DNA of 64,000 nucleotides, taken from contig NZ_QJRJ01000082.1 of the NCBI RefSeq assembly GCF_003254625.1, positions 186,001 through 250,000 on the forward strand. The letters run 5' to 3'. Numbering within the stretch: position 1 is the first letter of the stretch; each line of letters opens with the position of its first letter. Shown piece by piece: positions 32,081 through 41,558 of the stretch. Both the position numbers and the translations under genes were made by a program. The stretch comes from Flavobacterium ginsenosidimutans (GTDB lineage: Bacteria > Bacteroidota > Bacteroidia > Flavobacteriales > Flavobacteriaceae). The notes beneath the pieces were generated by a model that was given only the letters and a program-made list of their open reading frames with translations, was not told the origin of the DNA and did no database searches.

Positions 32081-32940
32081 ATTTTATTCCTTTCGATTAA
32101 TATATTATTGATCTCATCTTTTTTATGTGAATAATATTTTTTTTGTGGATGAAAAGAAACCTCTTTTAAAGTAGGACACTCTAACAATGGTGATAAATCT
32201 CCAGTTTCACAATTCCAAAAATTAATATTTTCTAACGCATTCATATTTCGAACAAAATCTAAAGAATCTAAATCAGAGATTAATGTTTTTTTTATGCTTT
32301 GATTATTATTCAAGAAGGAATAATCAATTAATTTCTTACTTCCTTCAATGTCTAATCTTTCTAATTTTTTTAATTGTGCTAGATTATTGGCATTATATAG
32401 ATTAGAATTTCTCATTAGCCAAATCCATTTTAAATTTGCTAATTCTTCAATGCCATCAAGTGAAATTAAATTTTTAGAGTTATCTAATCTTAAAAAAGTT
32501 AATTCTTTTAATTTAGATAACTCACAACAATTTTCTTTAGAATATCTTGAAAAATAAAGCTCTTTTAAATTTATTAGAGAGCTTAAGTTTTGATAGCTTT
32601 CATTATTAAGATATAATTTTTCTAATTGAGTTAATTCTTTAAAATCAATATTTATTGGTAATGCGATTGTAAAATCTATTAGTTCTTGCAGAGAATATAT
32701 GGCTTCAATATTCTTAACGCTTTGAAGTTTAAAAGAATCATCAATTATTAGTTTTTTTATAAATTTTTTATCTTTTAAAGGCAATAGGTCTAAATGGCAT
32801 TTAAAATCACAATCATCTGCAAAAGCTTTAATACGAATTGAATCAAAAGATTTTTTCTGCGCTTTTAATATTCCTTCTTCCAAAAATCTTGGATCTATTT
32901 CGTACATATTTATACTGCTATTATAAGTATATTTTTTCAT
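32077..32940 (-). CDS. Leucine-rich-repeat protein
   Basis: A 287-residue protein with no signal peptide. From about residue 65 it has roughly ten degenerate 20-23-residue leucine-rich repeats: LQSVKNIEAIYSLQELIDF, LTQLEKLYLNNES, LINLKELYFS, LKELTFLRLDNSKNLISLDGIEELANLKWIWL, LKKLERLDIEG and others. They end with an HPQKKYYSHKKDEI cap. LRR proteins bind other proteins; cytosolic ones of this type in Bacteroidota are often near toxin or immunity genes, but no such partner is seen here. Codon use is visibly more AT-rich than its neighbours, which could mean recent transfer. Confidence 0.8.
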   Translation of the reverse strand: MKKYTYNSSINMYEIDPRFLEEGILKAQKKSFDSIRIKAFADDCDFKCHLDLLPLKDKKFIKKLIIDDSFKLQSVKNIEAIYSLQELIDFTIALPINIDFKELTQLEKLYLNNESYQNLSSLINLKELYFSRYSKENCCELSKLKELTFLRLDNSKNLISLDGIEELANLKWIWLMRNSNLYNANNLAQLKKLERLDIEGSKKLIDYSFLNNNQSIKKTLISDLDSLDFVRNMNALENINFWNCETGDLSPLLECPTLKEVSFHPQKKYYSHKKDEINNILIERNKI

Positions 32941-33013
32941 AGCTCTCCGTGTTAAATAAATGTTTTTTCTTACAAATTTAAATATTTTTCACACAGTAAA
33001 TATTATTTAAATC

Positions 33014-33049
33014 AAAAAAGCGCCTTCTTATTGAAAGAGGCGCTTTTTC
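33014..33049 (-). terminator. Terminator after the antiporter gene
   Basis: Stem AAAAAGCGCCT / AGGCGCTTTTT, about 20 bp past the stop at 33071 on the minus strand, with a T run. Confidence 0.85.
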
Positions 33050-33070
33050 TTTGTAAATCCAAAACAAATT

Positions 33071-35353
33071 CTATTTTTTATCTTCAGAGATAATTAATGT
33101 TGACGGAATATTAGTTAACCACGGGCTCTTGGTTTCTACTAAATGTTTCCATCCGTCAATTGAGATGAGCATAAGATCTTGCTGATTTAAATAATCTTTC
33201 TCGATTGAATGCTCTTTTCTTAGCGAAAGCTGACTTGAAGCAGCTTGTTCCATTAATCTAATTTTTTCTTTTGTGTCTAAATCTGACATGATTTTTCCTT
33301 CTACATCCAAAATTTCAATTCTGGCATCAGTATTCTGAATAAATTTTTGAACATAATTTTGTATCAAATCCCAATCTTTGGCATTGAATAGCGGAATAAA
33401 AATATGTGCGATTTCAGTTAAATCTTTATCAATTAAAATTCCGACTGGAATATGAGATTTAGCAATAATCTGCCTCGTTCCGTCATCAAAAGGAGCTGAT
33501 TCTAAGATGTTTTCTTTTCCAGTAACGGTGTTTAATATTTTCTCAGGATTAATCATTCGGGTTGTAAAGCCAAGGACTCTTCCTAACAAACTTCCTTCAT
33601 AAATAGATTGTCCAATTCCAACTAATAGTAAATCGTGTTTGCTTTTGTTGGCAACATTTACAATTTCGTTATCAATATCAGAAGACGCTTTAAACATCGT
33701 TGTGATATTTCTGTTAAGCGTTACAGATTCTTCAACAACACCTTTAAATTTTTCTGTTTCGTAAACTTCTGTATTGTAATGGTGCAATTCTTCAGTTGGT
33801 AGAAAATGCATTGCTGTAATTTCAGAACTTTCAGCTCTTTTATTCGTTAATCCATCAGCTACTTTAAGCAAAGCTCTTCCAGATTCTGGTCTGTCAAAAG
33901 ATAATAAAATGCGGTATTTATTTTTCAGACTGACATCTTCTTCAGTTTCTGTTTTACTCGATTTGAAAATCCAATTAATAAAATCTAAAGTTGGACCTGT
34001 CATAAATGTAGTGGCAAGCGCCATAATTACGAACATAGAGAACAACTCTGGACTTAAAACTCCAAGATCGTAACCAATATTTAAAGCAACCAATTCGGTT
34101 AAACCTCTTGTATTCATTAATGCTCCGATCGACAAACTGTCTTTCCAGTTCTGGCCTACGAATTTTGCTGCAAGCGCACTGCTGACAAACTTACCTATAA
34201 CTGCTACTGAGAAGATTAATCCAGCGATTTTCCATAAATAAGGTTCATTCAATAAACCAATTTGTGTTCTTAATCCAGTAAATACGAAGAATAATGGCAA
34301 TAAAAGTACAAGTGCAACATCTTCGACTTTTTCGATAAAAAGATTTCTAAATCTAATGTTTTCAGGCATAATTGCACCAGCAATAAAAGCTCCAAATAAA
34401 GCGTGGATTCCGATAACTTCTGTCAAATAAGATGAAACTACAAGAGTTAAAAAGAATATTGCAACAATTGGTTTGCTTAATTTGTCGCTTGTAGCATATA
34501 AATCTCCGATTCTTTTAAGGAACGGACGAACTACTCTGATCATTAAAAAGACGTAACCTAAAGCTAAAAGAACCGTGTACAAAGCGCTTCCAAAAGAACC
34601 TGCTTTTACAATCGCAATTACAACTGCTAGAATACACCAAGCCGTGATGTCATCGGCTGCGGCACAAGTAATTACGATTGTTCCTAATTTAGTTTTATGA
34701 ATGCCGCGTTCCTGCACAATTCTGGCAAGTACCGGAAATGCTGTGATGCTCATCGCAATTCCGGCAAACAAACCAAAAGATGTAAATTGTACATCTGCAG
34801 GGGCAAACTCGTCATATATAAAGTACGCCAATCCCATTCCTAAAACAAACGGAATGATGATACTTGCGTGGCTAATAACTACAGCATCGTGGGCTTTGTT
34901 TCTTAGAATTTTCATGTCGATTTCCATTCCCACGATATACATGAAAAGAATCAAACCAATCTGGCTTAAGAATTGAAGATTTCCAAGTGATTCAGCTGGG
35001 AATAATGCTGCTGAAAATTCGGGGAAATACATTCCAATTAATGAAGGTCCCATTACAATCCCGGCGATCATTTCTCCAATTACAGCGGGTTGTTTTATTT
35101 TGATGCAAATCCATCCAAAAATACGGGCAACAAAAATGATTGTAACGATCTGCGCCAATAATAGGGCTAACGGATGATGCAAGTTTTTAATAAGAGAATC
35201 AAGAAATTCGCCCCATTGACTTTTATCTGAAGTAGGGATTTTAAGATTTCGGCCTGTTTCCAGTTTTACACCTAATAGAATAATCCAATACATCAGAAGA
35301 GAGAAGCCTCCAATAATTCCAACGTAAAAAATACTGTTTCTTAAATTTTTCAT
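33071..35353 (-). CDS. CPA2-type cation:proton antiporter with C-terminal cytoplasmic domain
   Basis: A 760-residue membrane protein. After an N-terminal membrane anchor (about 10-30), about 12 transmembrane segments cover residues 60-460 in the NhaA/KefB fold. Motifs include IGEMIAGIVMGPSLIGMYFP (TM2 entry), ISQIGLILFMYIVGMEID, FPVLARIVQERG and ITCAAADDITAWCIL, whose Asp pair is the ion-binding centre of electroneutral and KefB-like CPA2 members. MNTRGLTELVALNIG is the conserved arginine loop. The C-terminal 290 residues form a cytosolic region with universal-stress-protein-like strands (LLSFDRPESGRALLKVADGL, LLLVGIGQSI), not a canonical TrkA-N domain. It exchanges Na+ or K+ for H+ for pH and ion balance. 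Expressed alone. Confidence 0.9.
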   Translation of the reverse strand: MKNLRNSIFYVGIIGGFSLLMYWIILLGVKLETGRNLKIPTSDKSQWGEFLDSLIKNLHHPLALLLAQIVTIIFVARIFGWICIKIKQPAVIGEMIAGIVMGPSLIGMYFPEFSAALFPAESLGNLQFLSQIGLILFMYIVGMEIDMKILRNKAHDAVVISHASIIIPFVLGMGLAYFIYDEFAPADVQFTSFGLFAGIAMSITAFPVLARIVQERGIHKTKLGTIVITCAAADDITAWCILAVVIAIVKAGSFGSALYTVLLALGYVFLMIRVVRPFLKRIGDLYATSDKLSKPIVAIFFLTLVVSSYLTEVIGIHALFGAFIAGAIMPENIRFRNLFIEKVEDVALVLLLPLFFVFTGLRTQIGLLNEPYLWKIAGLIFSVAVIGKFVSSALAAKFVGQNWKDSLSIGALMNTRGLTELVALNIGYDLGVLSPELFSMFVIMALATTFMTGPTLDFINWIFKSSKTETEEDVSLKNKYRILLSFDRPESGRALLKVADGLTNKRAESSEITAMHFLPTEELHHYNTEVYETEKFKGVVEESVTLNRNITTMFKASSDIDNEIVNVANKSKHDLLLVGIGQSIYEGSLLGRVLGFTTRMINPEKILNTVTGKENILESAPFDDGTRQIIAKSHIPVGILIDKDLTEIAHIFIPLFNAKDWDLIQNYVQKFIQNTDARIEILDVEGKIMSDLDTKEKIRLMEQAASSQLSLRKEHSIEKDYLNQQDLMLISIDGWKHLVETKSPWLTNIPSTLIISEDKK

Positions 35354-35650
35354 TTACTTTAAATTTTACTCATTCAAGCGCATTATTTCTTAAAAAAAGA
35401 AAGGAAAATGGCTTTTTGAAGAGATTAGTTTATAAAATCTGAGCAATTTTATGACAAAATTGGCGTTCATGAAATAGGTGACATTCAATTTTGTAATGAC
35501 CTAGAAAAAATTTGTAATGAAATAAAAAAAGGAGGATTTGACGGATAAAATTTGACGTATATCTAACAGCTTTTTTTAAGAAAGTCAAGTTAATGCAAGG
35601 GTTTTTAGATTAAATTCCCTTATCTTTATGCACTTTACCACTATAATAAA

Positions 35651-37636
35651 ATGAATAAAGATTACCCCATTCCAGATAACGAACTACAACGTTTAGCTGC
35701 TTTAAAACGTTACAATATACTCGACACACTTCCAGATGATGCTTTTGACGATGCGACAAGGCTTGTTTCTTATATCTGCGGTGTGCCAATTGCTCATATT
35801 TCTTTTATTGATGAAAACAGACAATGGTTTAAATCTGAGATTGGAGTAGGAGTGTCCGAAGTTCCTCGAGAAATTTCTTTTTGCAATTACACTATTTTAG
35901 ATACAAAAATTGTAGAAATCAATGATACGCATGTAAATGATACATTCAAAGATGATCCAAATGTTACAGGCGGATTTAATGTTAGATTTTACGCCGGCAT
36001 TCCGCTAACAACTCCAGACGGTTATAATATTGGAACTTTGTGCGCGGTTGATCATGTTGTAAAAGAACTGAATGACAATCAGCGAAATGCGCTCTCAATT
36101 GTTGCCAAGCACGTTATGGCGCAGTTAGAATTAGGAACCAAGAATATCCAATTACAGCATCAGAGAAAAATTGCTGAACGTGCTGTATTGGCAAGAGATA
36201 CTTTTTTGGCCAATATGAGCCATGAAATTAGAACTCCTTTAAACTCAATTATTGGTTTTACTGATCTTCTTGCGCAAACTGAATTGAATGATGTTCAGCG
36301 TGATTATATTGAAAGTGTTCAAATTGCTGGAGAAAATTTATTGCTAATTGTCAATGACGTACTGGATATTTCTAAAATTGAATCTGGAAATTTAGTAATC
36401 GAATCTGAACCGTTCAATTTAAAGAAGACACTGAAACATGTCTATAATTTATTGAAGGTAAAAGTGCAGAAAGATGTCGAATTTAATCTTTTTCTTGATG
36501 CAGAAATGCCCGATATGGTGATTGGCGATCAAGGAAGACTTAATCAGATATTGGTGAATCTTATAGGAAACTCACTTAAATTTACCAATGAAGGCGAAGT
36601 GACAGTTTCTGTAAAAAAGATTGATGAAACAGAGGATGATTATTTGCTTAAATTTTCTGTGAAAGATACTGGAATTGGAATTCCTAAAGATAAGCTTAAA
36701 ACTATTTTTGAACGATTTACGCAAGGTGAAGAAAGTACAACTAGAACTTATGGCGGTACTGGACTCGGACTTAATATTGTAAAACAATTAGTTGAGCTGC
36801 AAAAAGGGGAAGTAGATGTAAAAAGTACACCAAACCGTGGTTCAGAATTTTGGGTTCAATTGACTTATAAAAAAGTAGATGTTGTTGAAATAAAAGAAAA
36901 ATCTGTTTCTAAAAATAATCTAGGAAATCTTAAAATTCTTCTTTGCGAAGACAATGTTTTAAACCAAAAGCTCGCAAAAAGCGTAATTAATAATTTTGGA
37001 TTTGATTTGGATATTGCACAAAACGGCGAAGAAGGTATCGAACTTCTTTCTCAAAACAAATATGATTTGGTATTAATGGATTTGCAAATGCCTGTTAAAG
37101 ACGGATACCAAACGACAGAATACATTCGTAAAGAAATGAATTCTACTATTCCAATTATTGCCATGACTGCGCATTCTTTAGTAGGAGAACAAGAAAAATG
37201 TTATAAAGTAGGAATGAATGCTTATGTGCCAAAACCGTTTAAACAGCCTGTTCTTTTAAAAGCAATAAAAACAGTAATGAATCAGGACAGTGAAGCGAAT
37301 CATAGAAGAATTGTAGATATGACTTTCCTAGACGAAATGTCTTGTGGCGATACTGAATTTAAAAAAGAGATGATAAATCTTTTTGTAGAAAAAATTCCGA
37401 GTCAGGCCAAGGAGATGGAAGAATCGTTTCATAATACAGATCATGATAGCGTAAAGAAATTGGCGCATAATATGAAGTCAAGCATGGATATTTTTATGCT
37501 GCAGGATTTGAGTAATTGCCTTTCGATTATTGAAGAAGAAGCCACAACTGGCGAATTTACAGCTGAAACTTTGGATAAAGTAAATATTTTTAGCTGTGGA
37601 ATTGATGAAGTTATAAAAATTTTAAAAGAGCTATGA
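35651..37636 (+). CDS. Hybrid sensor histidine kinase (GAF-HisKA-HATPase-REC-Hpt)
   Basis: A 661-residue soluble protein. Order: N-terminal GAF domain (about 20-165; DDATRLVSYICGVPIAHISFIDENRQWFKS), HisKA with phospho-acceptor H191 in MSHEIRTPLNSIIGF, HATPase (N-box NLIGNSLKFTNEG, G-box DTGIGIP, GTGLGLNIV), receiver domain (about 425-545) with phospho-Asp D477 in LVLMDLQMP, and a C-terminal Hpt domain with H606 in LAHNMKSS. It lacks membrane segments, so it senses a cytosolic signal. A complete four-step phosphorelay is built in, and its natural output is the single-domain response regulator 76 bp downstream. It heads the exopolysaccharide-type operon. Confidence 0.93.
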   Translation: MNKDYPIPDNELQRLAALKRYNILDTLPDDAFDDATRLVSYICGVPIAHISFIDENRQWFKSEIGVGVSEVPREISFCNYTILDTKIVEINDTHVNDTFKDDPNVTGGFNVRFYAGIPLTTPDGYNIGTLCAVDHVVKELNDNQRNALSIVAKHVMAQLELGTKNIQLQHQRKIAERAVLARDTFLANMSHEIRTPLNSIIGFTDLLAQTELNDVQRDYIESVQIAGENLLLIVNDVLDISKIESGNLVIESEPFNLKKTLKHVYNLLKVKVQKDVEFNLFLDAEMPDMVIGDQGRLNQILVNLIGNSLKFTNEGEVTVSVKKIDETEDDYLLKFSVKDTGIGIPKDKLKTIFERFTQGEESTTRTYGGTGLGLNIVKQLVELQKGEVDVKSTPNRGSEFWVQLTYKKVDVVEIKEKSVSKNNLGNLKILLCEDNVLNQKLAKSVINNFGFDLDIAQNGEEGIELLSQNKYDLVLMDLQMPVKDGYQTTEYIRKEMNSTIPIIAMTAHSLVGEQEKCYKVGMNAYVPKPFKQPVLLKAIKTVMNQDSEANHRRIVDMTFLDEMSCGDTEFKKEMINLFVEKIPSQAKEMEESFHNTDHDSVKKLAHNMKSSMDIFMLQDLSNCLSIIEEEATTGEFTAETLDKVNIFSCGIDEVIKILKEL

Positions 37637-37712
37637 AATAAGGGAAATATGCAATAGCTTTACAATATTGATGTTATAAAATAAAGGTGTCCCCAAGATA
37701 AAAATTAAAAAA

Positions 37713-38078
37713 ATGAGAATTATTTTAGCCGAAGATAATGATATCCTACGCAAATCATTATCTTTTTTCTTAGAGTCTAAAGGATTTAGTGTTGACCAAT
37801 TTTCTGATGGTAAAGAAGCACTTGAAGCAATCCAAAAAGAAAATTATGATTTAGTATTGACAGACATTAACATGCCTGGCGTAAGCGGTATGGAGATTAC
37901 GCAATATATTAGACAAAGCCTCAAATCAGATGTTCCTGTAATTATATTGACTTCTTCGGGTGTCGAACAAACAGAATTGGATTCTTTTGATATTGGCGCT
38001 AATGAATTTATTGCCAAGCCAGTCAGTCCGGCTGTGCTTTTAGTGAGAATCAATAAATTACTAAACATACGTGCCTAA
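37713..38078 (+). CDS. Single-domain (CheY-like) response regulator
   Basis: A 121-residue receiver with all key residues: acidic pair ED at the N-terminus (LAEDND), phospho-Asp D51 in LVLTDINMPG, Thr/Ser in ILTSSG and Lys in IAKPVSP. It has no output domain, so it must act by protein contact. Its stop overlaps the next start (TAATG), so translational coupling to the YaiO-type barrel gene is expected. It is presumably phosphorylated by the upstream kinase through its Hpt domain. Possible targets are the HEAT-repeat protein or the synthase in the same operon. Confidence 0.93.
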   Translation: MRIILAEDNDILRKSLSFFLESKGFSVDQFSDGKEALEAIQKENYDLVLTDINMPGVSGMEITQYIRQSLKSDVPVIILTSSGVEQTELDSFDIGANEFIAKPVSPAVLLVRINKLLNIRA

Positions 38079-39292
38079 TGAAATTTGTATATTATTCTAT
38101 CTGCCTTTTGTTTATTTCTTCCATTGCAATTGGACAAGAAATAAATGTCGATGAGACATTAGCGAATGTGAAACGTGAAGTTGAAAAACAAAACTACGAC
38201 AAAGCATTAACGCTTATGGATCCGTTACGCACCAAATTTCCAAACGACGAAGACATACAAACCTATACAGGACGAATTTACAGCTGGAAAAAAGACTACA
38301 AAACAGCTATAAAGGTCTTGTCTCCATTGGCAGACAGAAATAATCCAAATCCAGAAGCTTTACAAGCACTTATAAACGTTTACTTTTGGACAGAAGATTA
38401 TGAAAAATGTATTTCGTATTGCGATAAATATTTAGCTATTGATCCAAAATCAGTAGATGTATTAAAAACCAAAGCAACTTGTCTGGAGAAATTAAACCGA
38501 GATGAGGAAGCATTAGATTTAATACAGAAATCAGCTTATATTGATAATAGTACTCAGGCTTTCAGAGGAATCAGAACGCTTATTGGGCGAAAAGCAAAAA
38601 ATGCAGTTTCAGCTTCTTATTTAAATGTCTCTACTTCAGAGCCAGGACAGTCTCCATTTCATTATGGATATGTGGAATACTCGCATAAATTCAGTAAATC
38701 AGCTATTGTTGGAAGAGCGAACATTGGAAACATCAGCGGTGATACACAAATGTTATTTGAAACCGATTTTTACCAAACTTTTTCAAACAAAAGTTATTTG
38801 TATGCAAATGCTGGAGTTTCAACTGGCGAGACTATATTTCCAGTAGCTAAAGGAGGTTTAGAATATTATTTTGCCCCGCAAAAAAAGTTTGATTTTTCGC
38901 TTGGAGCAAGATTTATGCATTTTGATTCAGACGATATTACCTTGCTTACAGGGCAAGTAGTGTATAATGCAGGAATTTACAGTTTTGGTTACCGACCTTA
39001 TTATGATATTTCTAACGAATTATTTTCTCATGTTTTAAGTGTTCAGCGCGTAAACGAAGAAAAAGAGCGTATCATAAGATTGGAATTGCAATATGGAAAC
39101 GTTCCGTATTTGTATCTCTACAACAGTTTTACACAGCCATTAAAGGCATATCGTGCAGGAATTCAATACCAGCATCGTTTTGGCGATTCGTTTTTTGTGC
39201 GTCCAATTTTCCTTTATGAGCGTGAAGAATACATACCTGGAGAATATAGAAATAGGTTCAATGTTCAGTTAATCGTAACAAAACGCTTTTAA
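38078..39292 (+). CDS. TPR plus YaiO-type outer-membrane beta-barrel protein
   Basis: A 404-residue protein with signal peptide MKFVYYSICLLFISSIAIGQ. Residues about 25-165 form four TPR-like helix pairs (VKREVEKQNYDKALTLMDPL, YSWKKDYKTAIKVLSPLAD, ALINVYFWTEDYEKCISYCDKYLAIDPKS, LEKLNRDEEALDLIQK). Residues about 185-404 form a beta-barrel of the YaiO family ending in VQLIVTKRF, a typical C-terminal barrel strand. A periplasmic TPR domain fused to an outer-membrane barrel is the PgaA/AlgK-AlgE/BcsC logic of synthase-dependent polysaccharide export. With the GT2 synthase in the same operon, it is the probable export pore. Confidence 0.9.
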   Translation: MKFVYYSICLLFISSIAIGQEINVDETLANVKREVEKQNYDKALTLMDPLRTKFPNDEDIQTYTGRIYSWKKDYKTAIKVLSPLADRNNPNPEALQALINVYFWTEDYEKCISYCDKYLAIDPKSVDVLKTKATCLEKLNRDEEALDLIQKSAYIDNSTQAFRGIRTLIGRKAKNAVSASYLNVSTSEPGQSPFHYGYVEYSHKFSKSAIVGRANIGNISGDTQMLFETDFYQTFSNKSYLYANAGVSTGETIFPVAKGGLEYYFAPQKKFDFSLGARFMHFDSDDITLLTGQVVYNAGIYSFGYRPYYDISNELFSHVLSVQRVNEEKERIIRLELQYGNVPYLYLYNSFTQPLKAYRAGIQYQHRFGDSFFVRPIFLYEREEYIPGEYRNRFNVQLIVTKRF

Positions 39293-39293
39293 T

Positions 39294-40115
39294 ATGACAG
39301 AAATCTGGGAACTATATAAAGCCGGTCAGTGGGAAGTGCCTTTCCTTACTTTTTCGATCTATCTGTTTGTATTAGGTTCGTTCATTATGTATCTTGTTAT
39401 TGTGGCTAGCCGAAGCAATAAAATTAAAAAAGAAAGACTTAGAAACGAATACAGTAGCTTAATTGAAAAAATAATGGCATCTGTTATTTTTGAAGATGTA
39501 TCATTTTCAACAATAAAAGAAGATAAAAATTTTTTAGTGCTTTTTGACACTTCTTTTTTTAGAGAAGTTTTGACAGAATCTCTTATCAATCTTCATAAAA
39601 ATTATGAAGGGATTTATGCCAAGAAACTGGAGCAATTTTATAAAGATTCTGGATTAATAAAAGATTCATACAGAAGGCTGAAAAGTCTAAAATGGGAAGT
39701 AAAATGCAGAGCAATTACAGAATTGGCAGAATTTAATATAAATGAAGCATTTGATTTGATTATTGCCTTCTCTAAAGCTAGAAATAAAACACTGAAAATT
39801 ACTGCGATAAATGCTTGTATTAAACTTGGAGGTACGCAAAGTATAGCCTATTTAGTAGAACATTCAGACCCGATAGACGATTGGATGCAGTTGAATATTA
39901 TTAATGCTTTTAAGAAACACGAAGTTGGTGATACAGAAGGAATTGAGTTTTTGTTAGAATCACAAAACACAACTGTCGTTACGCTTGGTCTGAAACTTAT
40001 AAAAGAACTTAAGCTGACGCAGAAAGTTCCGCATGTGGCGCAATTGGCGGCCCAAGCTTCAAATACAGTTATAAAATACGAAGCGCAAAGCATTTTGCAG
40101 GCATTAACCGTTTAA
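39294..40115 (+). CDS. HEAT-repeat inner-membrane protein of the polysaccharide operon
   Basis: A 273-residue protein with one N-terminal transmembrane segment (FLTFSIYLFVLGSFIMYLVIVA, about 17-40) followed by basic residues, so the bulk is predicted to be cytosolic by the positive-inside rule. The rest is alpha-helical with HEAT-like pairs: WEVKCRAITELAEFNINEAFDLIIAF, NKTLKITAINACIKLGGTQSIAYLVEH, DDWMQLNIINAFKKH, NTTVVTLGLKLIKELKL. HEAT scaffolds bind partner proteins. Between the export barrel and the synthase, it may connect the response regulator to the synthase. It starts 1 bp after the barrel gene, so translation is coupled. Confidence 0.82.
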   Translation: MTEIWELYKAGQWEVPFLTFSIYLFVLGSFIMYLVIVASRSNKIKKERLRNEYSSLIEKIMASVIFEDVSFSTIKEDKNFLVLFDTSFFREVLTESLINLHKNYEGIYAKKLEQFYKDSGLIKDSYRRLKSLKWEVKCRAITELAEFNINEAFDLIIAFSKARNKTLKITAINACIKLGGTQSIAYLVEHSDPIDDWMQLNIINAFKKHEVGDTEGIEFLLESQNTTVVTLGLKLIKELKLTQKVPHVAQLAAQASNTVIKYEAQSILQALTV

Positions 40116-40127
40116 TTTTATAAGAAA

Positions 40128-41558
40128 ATGACTTTTTTTAATACTGAAATAGAATGGTTTTTGGATATTTATATACTCCTGATTCTTGGTTACGCCATAT
40201 TAATTATGTCTTCTTATTTGATGCTGGCTTATATTTCGACAAAAGAGCTTAGAAGGTATCTTAAAAGAAACAGTTTTGTTGATTACGAAGTGTTGCTTAC
40301 CAGCGAATTTGCTCCTAAACTTTCGCTGATTGCACCTGCCTATAATGAAGGAATGACTATTGAAGAAAATGTAAAATCGCTTCTTTCGTTAAACTACAAT
40401 AATTATCAAGTTATTGTGGTAAATGACGGAAGTAAAGATAATTCAATGGAAATCCTGACCAAAACTTACGATTTGGTTTTGACAGAATTGGATTTTCATC
40501 CAAAAATTGAAACTAAAAAAATAAAAGGAATTTACACTTCAAGAAATGCAGCTTTCAAAAAACTAATTGTGGTTGACAAAGAAAATGGAGGTAAAGCTGA
40601 TGCTTTGAATGTTGGATTAAACATTGCGCAAAACCCGTATGTGGTTTGTATTGATGTGGATTGTATTTTAGATAAAGATTCGCTTTTAAAACTAGCAAAA
40701 CCATTTTTGGAATCTCACGGAAAGCGAATTATTGCAACAGGAGGTGTGGTGAGAATTGCCAATCAATGTGTGATTAAAAACGGCCGTTTGGTTGAAGTGA
40801 ATATTCCAGATGTGATGTTGTCTCGAATTCAGGTTTTAGAATATCTGAGAGCATTTCTTTTAGGAAGAATGGCTTGGGGAAAACTAGACGGATTATTGCT
40901 AATTAGTGGCGCTTTTGGTGCATTTGATAAAGAAATTGCCATACTTTCTGGAGGATACAGTACTAAAACGGTCGGAGAAGACATGGAGTTAATCGTGAGA
41001 ATGCGCCGTTATATGCTTGAAAATAAACTGCCTTATTCAGTAAGTTATATTCCAGATCCGCTTTGCTGGACCGAAGCTCCAGAAGATTTCAAAATATTTA
41101 AAAAACAGCGCAGCCGATGGATGAGAGGAACAATTGAAACTTTAAGTTTTCATAAAGTAATGTTCTTAAATCCGAGATATAAATTATTAGGATTACTGAG
41201 TGTGCCATATTGGACATTGTTTGAATTCTTAGCTCCAGCGATAGAATTCATTGGACTTGTTATAACAGCTGTATTTATAATTTTTGGATTGCTGAACTGG
41301 CACTTTTTCTTCTTGCTATTGCTTTTTGTGTATTCTTTTGCCGTTTTATTTTCGGTCATTGCTTTGTACAGCGAAGAAAAAACATACCATAAATATCCCA
41401 AACAGGCCGATTTTTTCAAATTGTTAATGGCAGCGTTTATTGAGCCTTTCTATTTTCATCCGCTTACGGTTTATGCCGCTTTAGTTGGGTATAAAGAAAA
41501 AGTTATGGGAACCAAAGGCTGGGGCGAAATGACAAGAAAAGGATTTACTAAAAAATAG
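40128..41558 (+). CDS. Processive family 2 glycosyltransferase (PgaC/HAS-type synthase)
   Basis: A 476-residue inner-membrane enzyme. One N-terminal TM (about 12-38), cytosolic GT2 domain (about 60-360), then four C-terminal hydrophobic segments (about 365-440). Motifs: APAYNEGMTIEENVKSLLSL, VVNDGSKDNS, ENGGKADALNVGL, DVDC (DxD for metal and UDP-sugar), GEDMEL (catalytic-base position, the TED of other synthases) and QRSRW (QxxRW). These mark processive beta-glycan synthases such as poly-N-acetylglucosamine, hyaluronan or cellulose synthases. Product unknown. No PilZ domain is seen, so control may come from the response regulator rather than c-di-GMP. It is the last gene of the operon. Confidence 0.92.
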   Translation: MTFFNTEIEWFLDIYILLILGYAILIMSSYLMLAYISTKELRRYLKRNSFVDYEVLLTSEFAPKLSLIAPAYNEGMTIEENVKSLLSLNYNNYQVIVVNDGSKDNSMEILTKTYDLVLTELDFHPKIETKKIKGIYTSRNAAFKKLIVVDKENGGKADALNVGLNIAQNPYVVCIDVDCILDKDSLLKLAKPFLESHGKRIIATGGVVRIANQCVIKNGRLVEVNIPDVMLSRIQVLEYLRAFLLGRMAWGKLDGLLLISGAFGAFDKEIAILSGGYSTKTVGEDMELIVRMRRYMLENKLPYSVSYIPDPLCWTEAPEDFKIFKKQRSRWMRGTIETLSFHKVMFLNPRYKLLGLLSVPYWTLFEFLAPAIEFIGLVITAVFIIFGLLNWHFFFLLLLFVYSFAVLFSVIALYSEEKTYHKYPKQADFFKLLMAAFIEPFYFHPLTVYAALVGYKEKVMGTKGWGEMTRKGFTKK

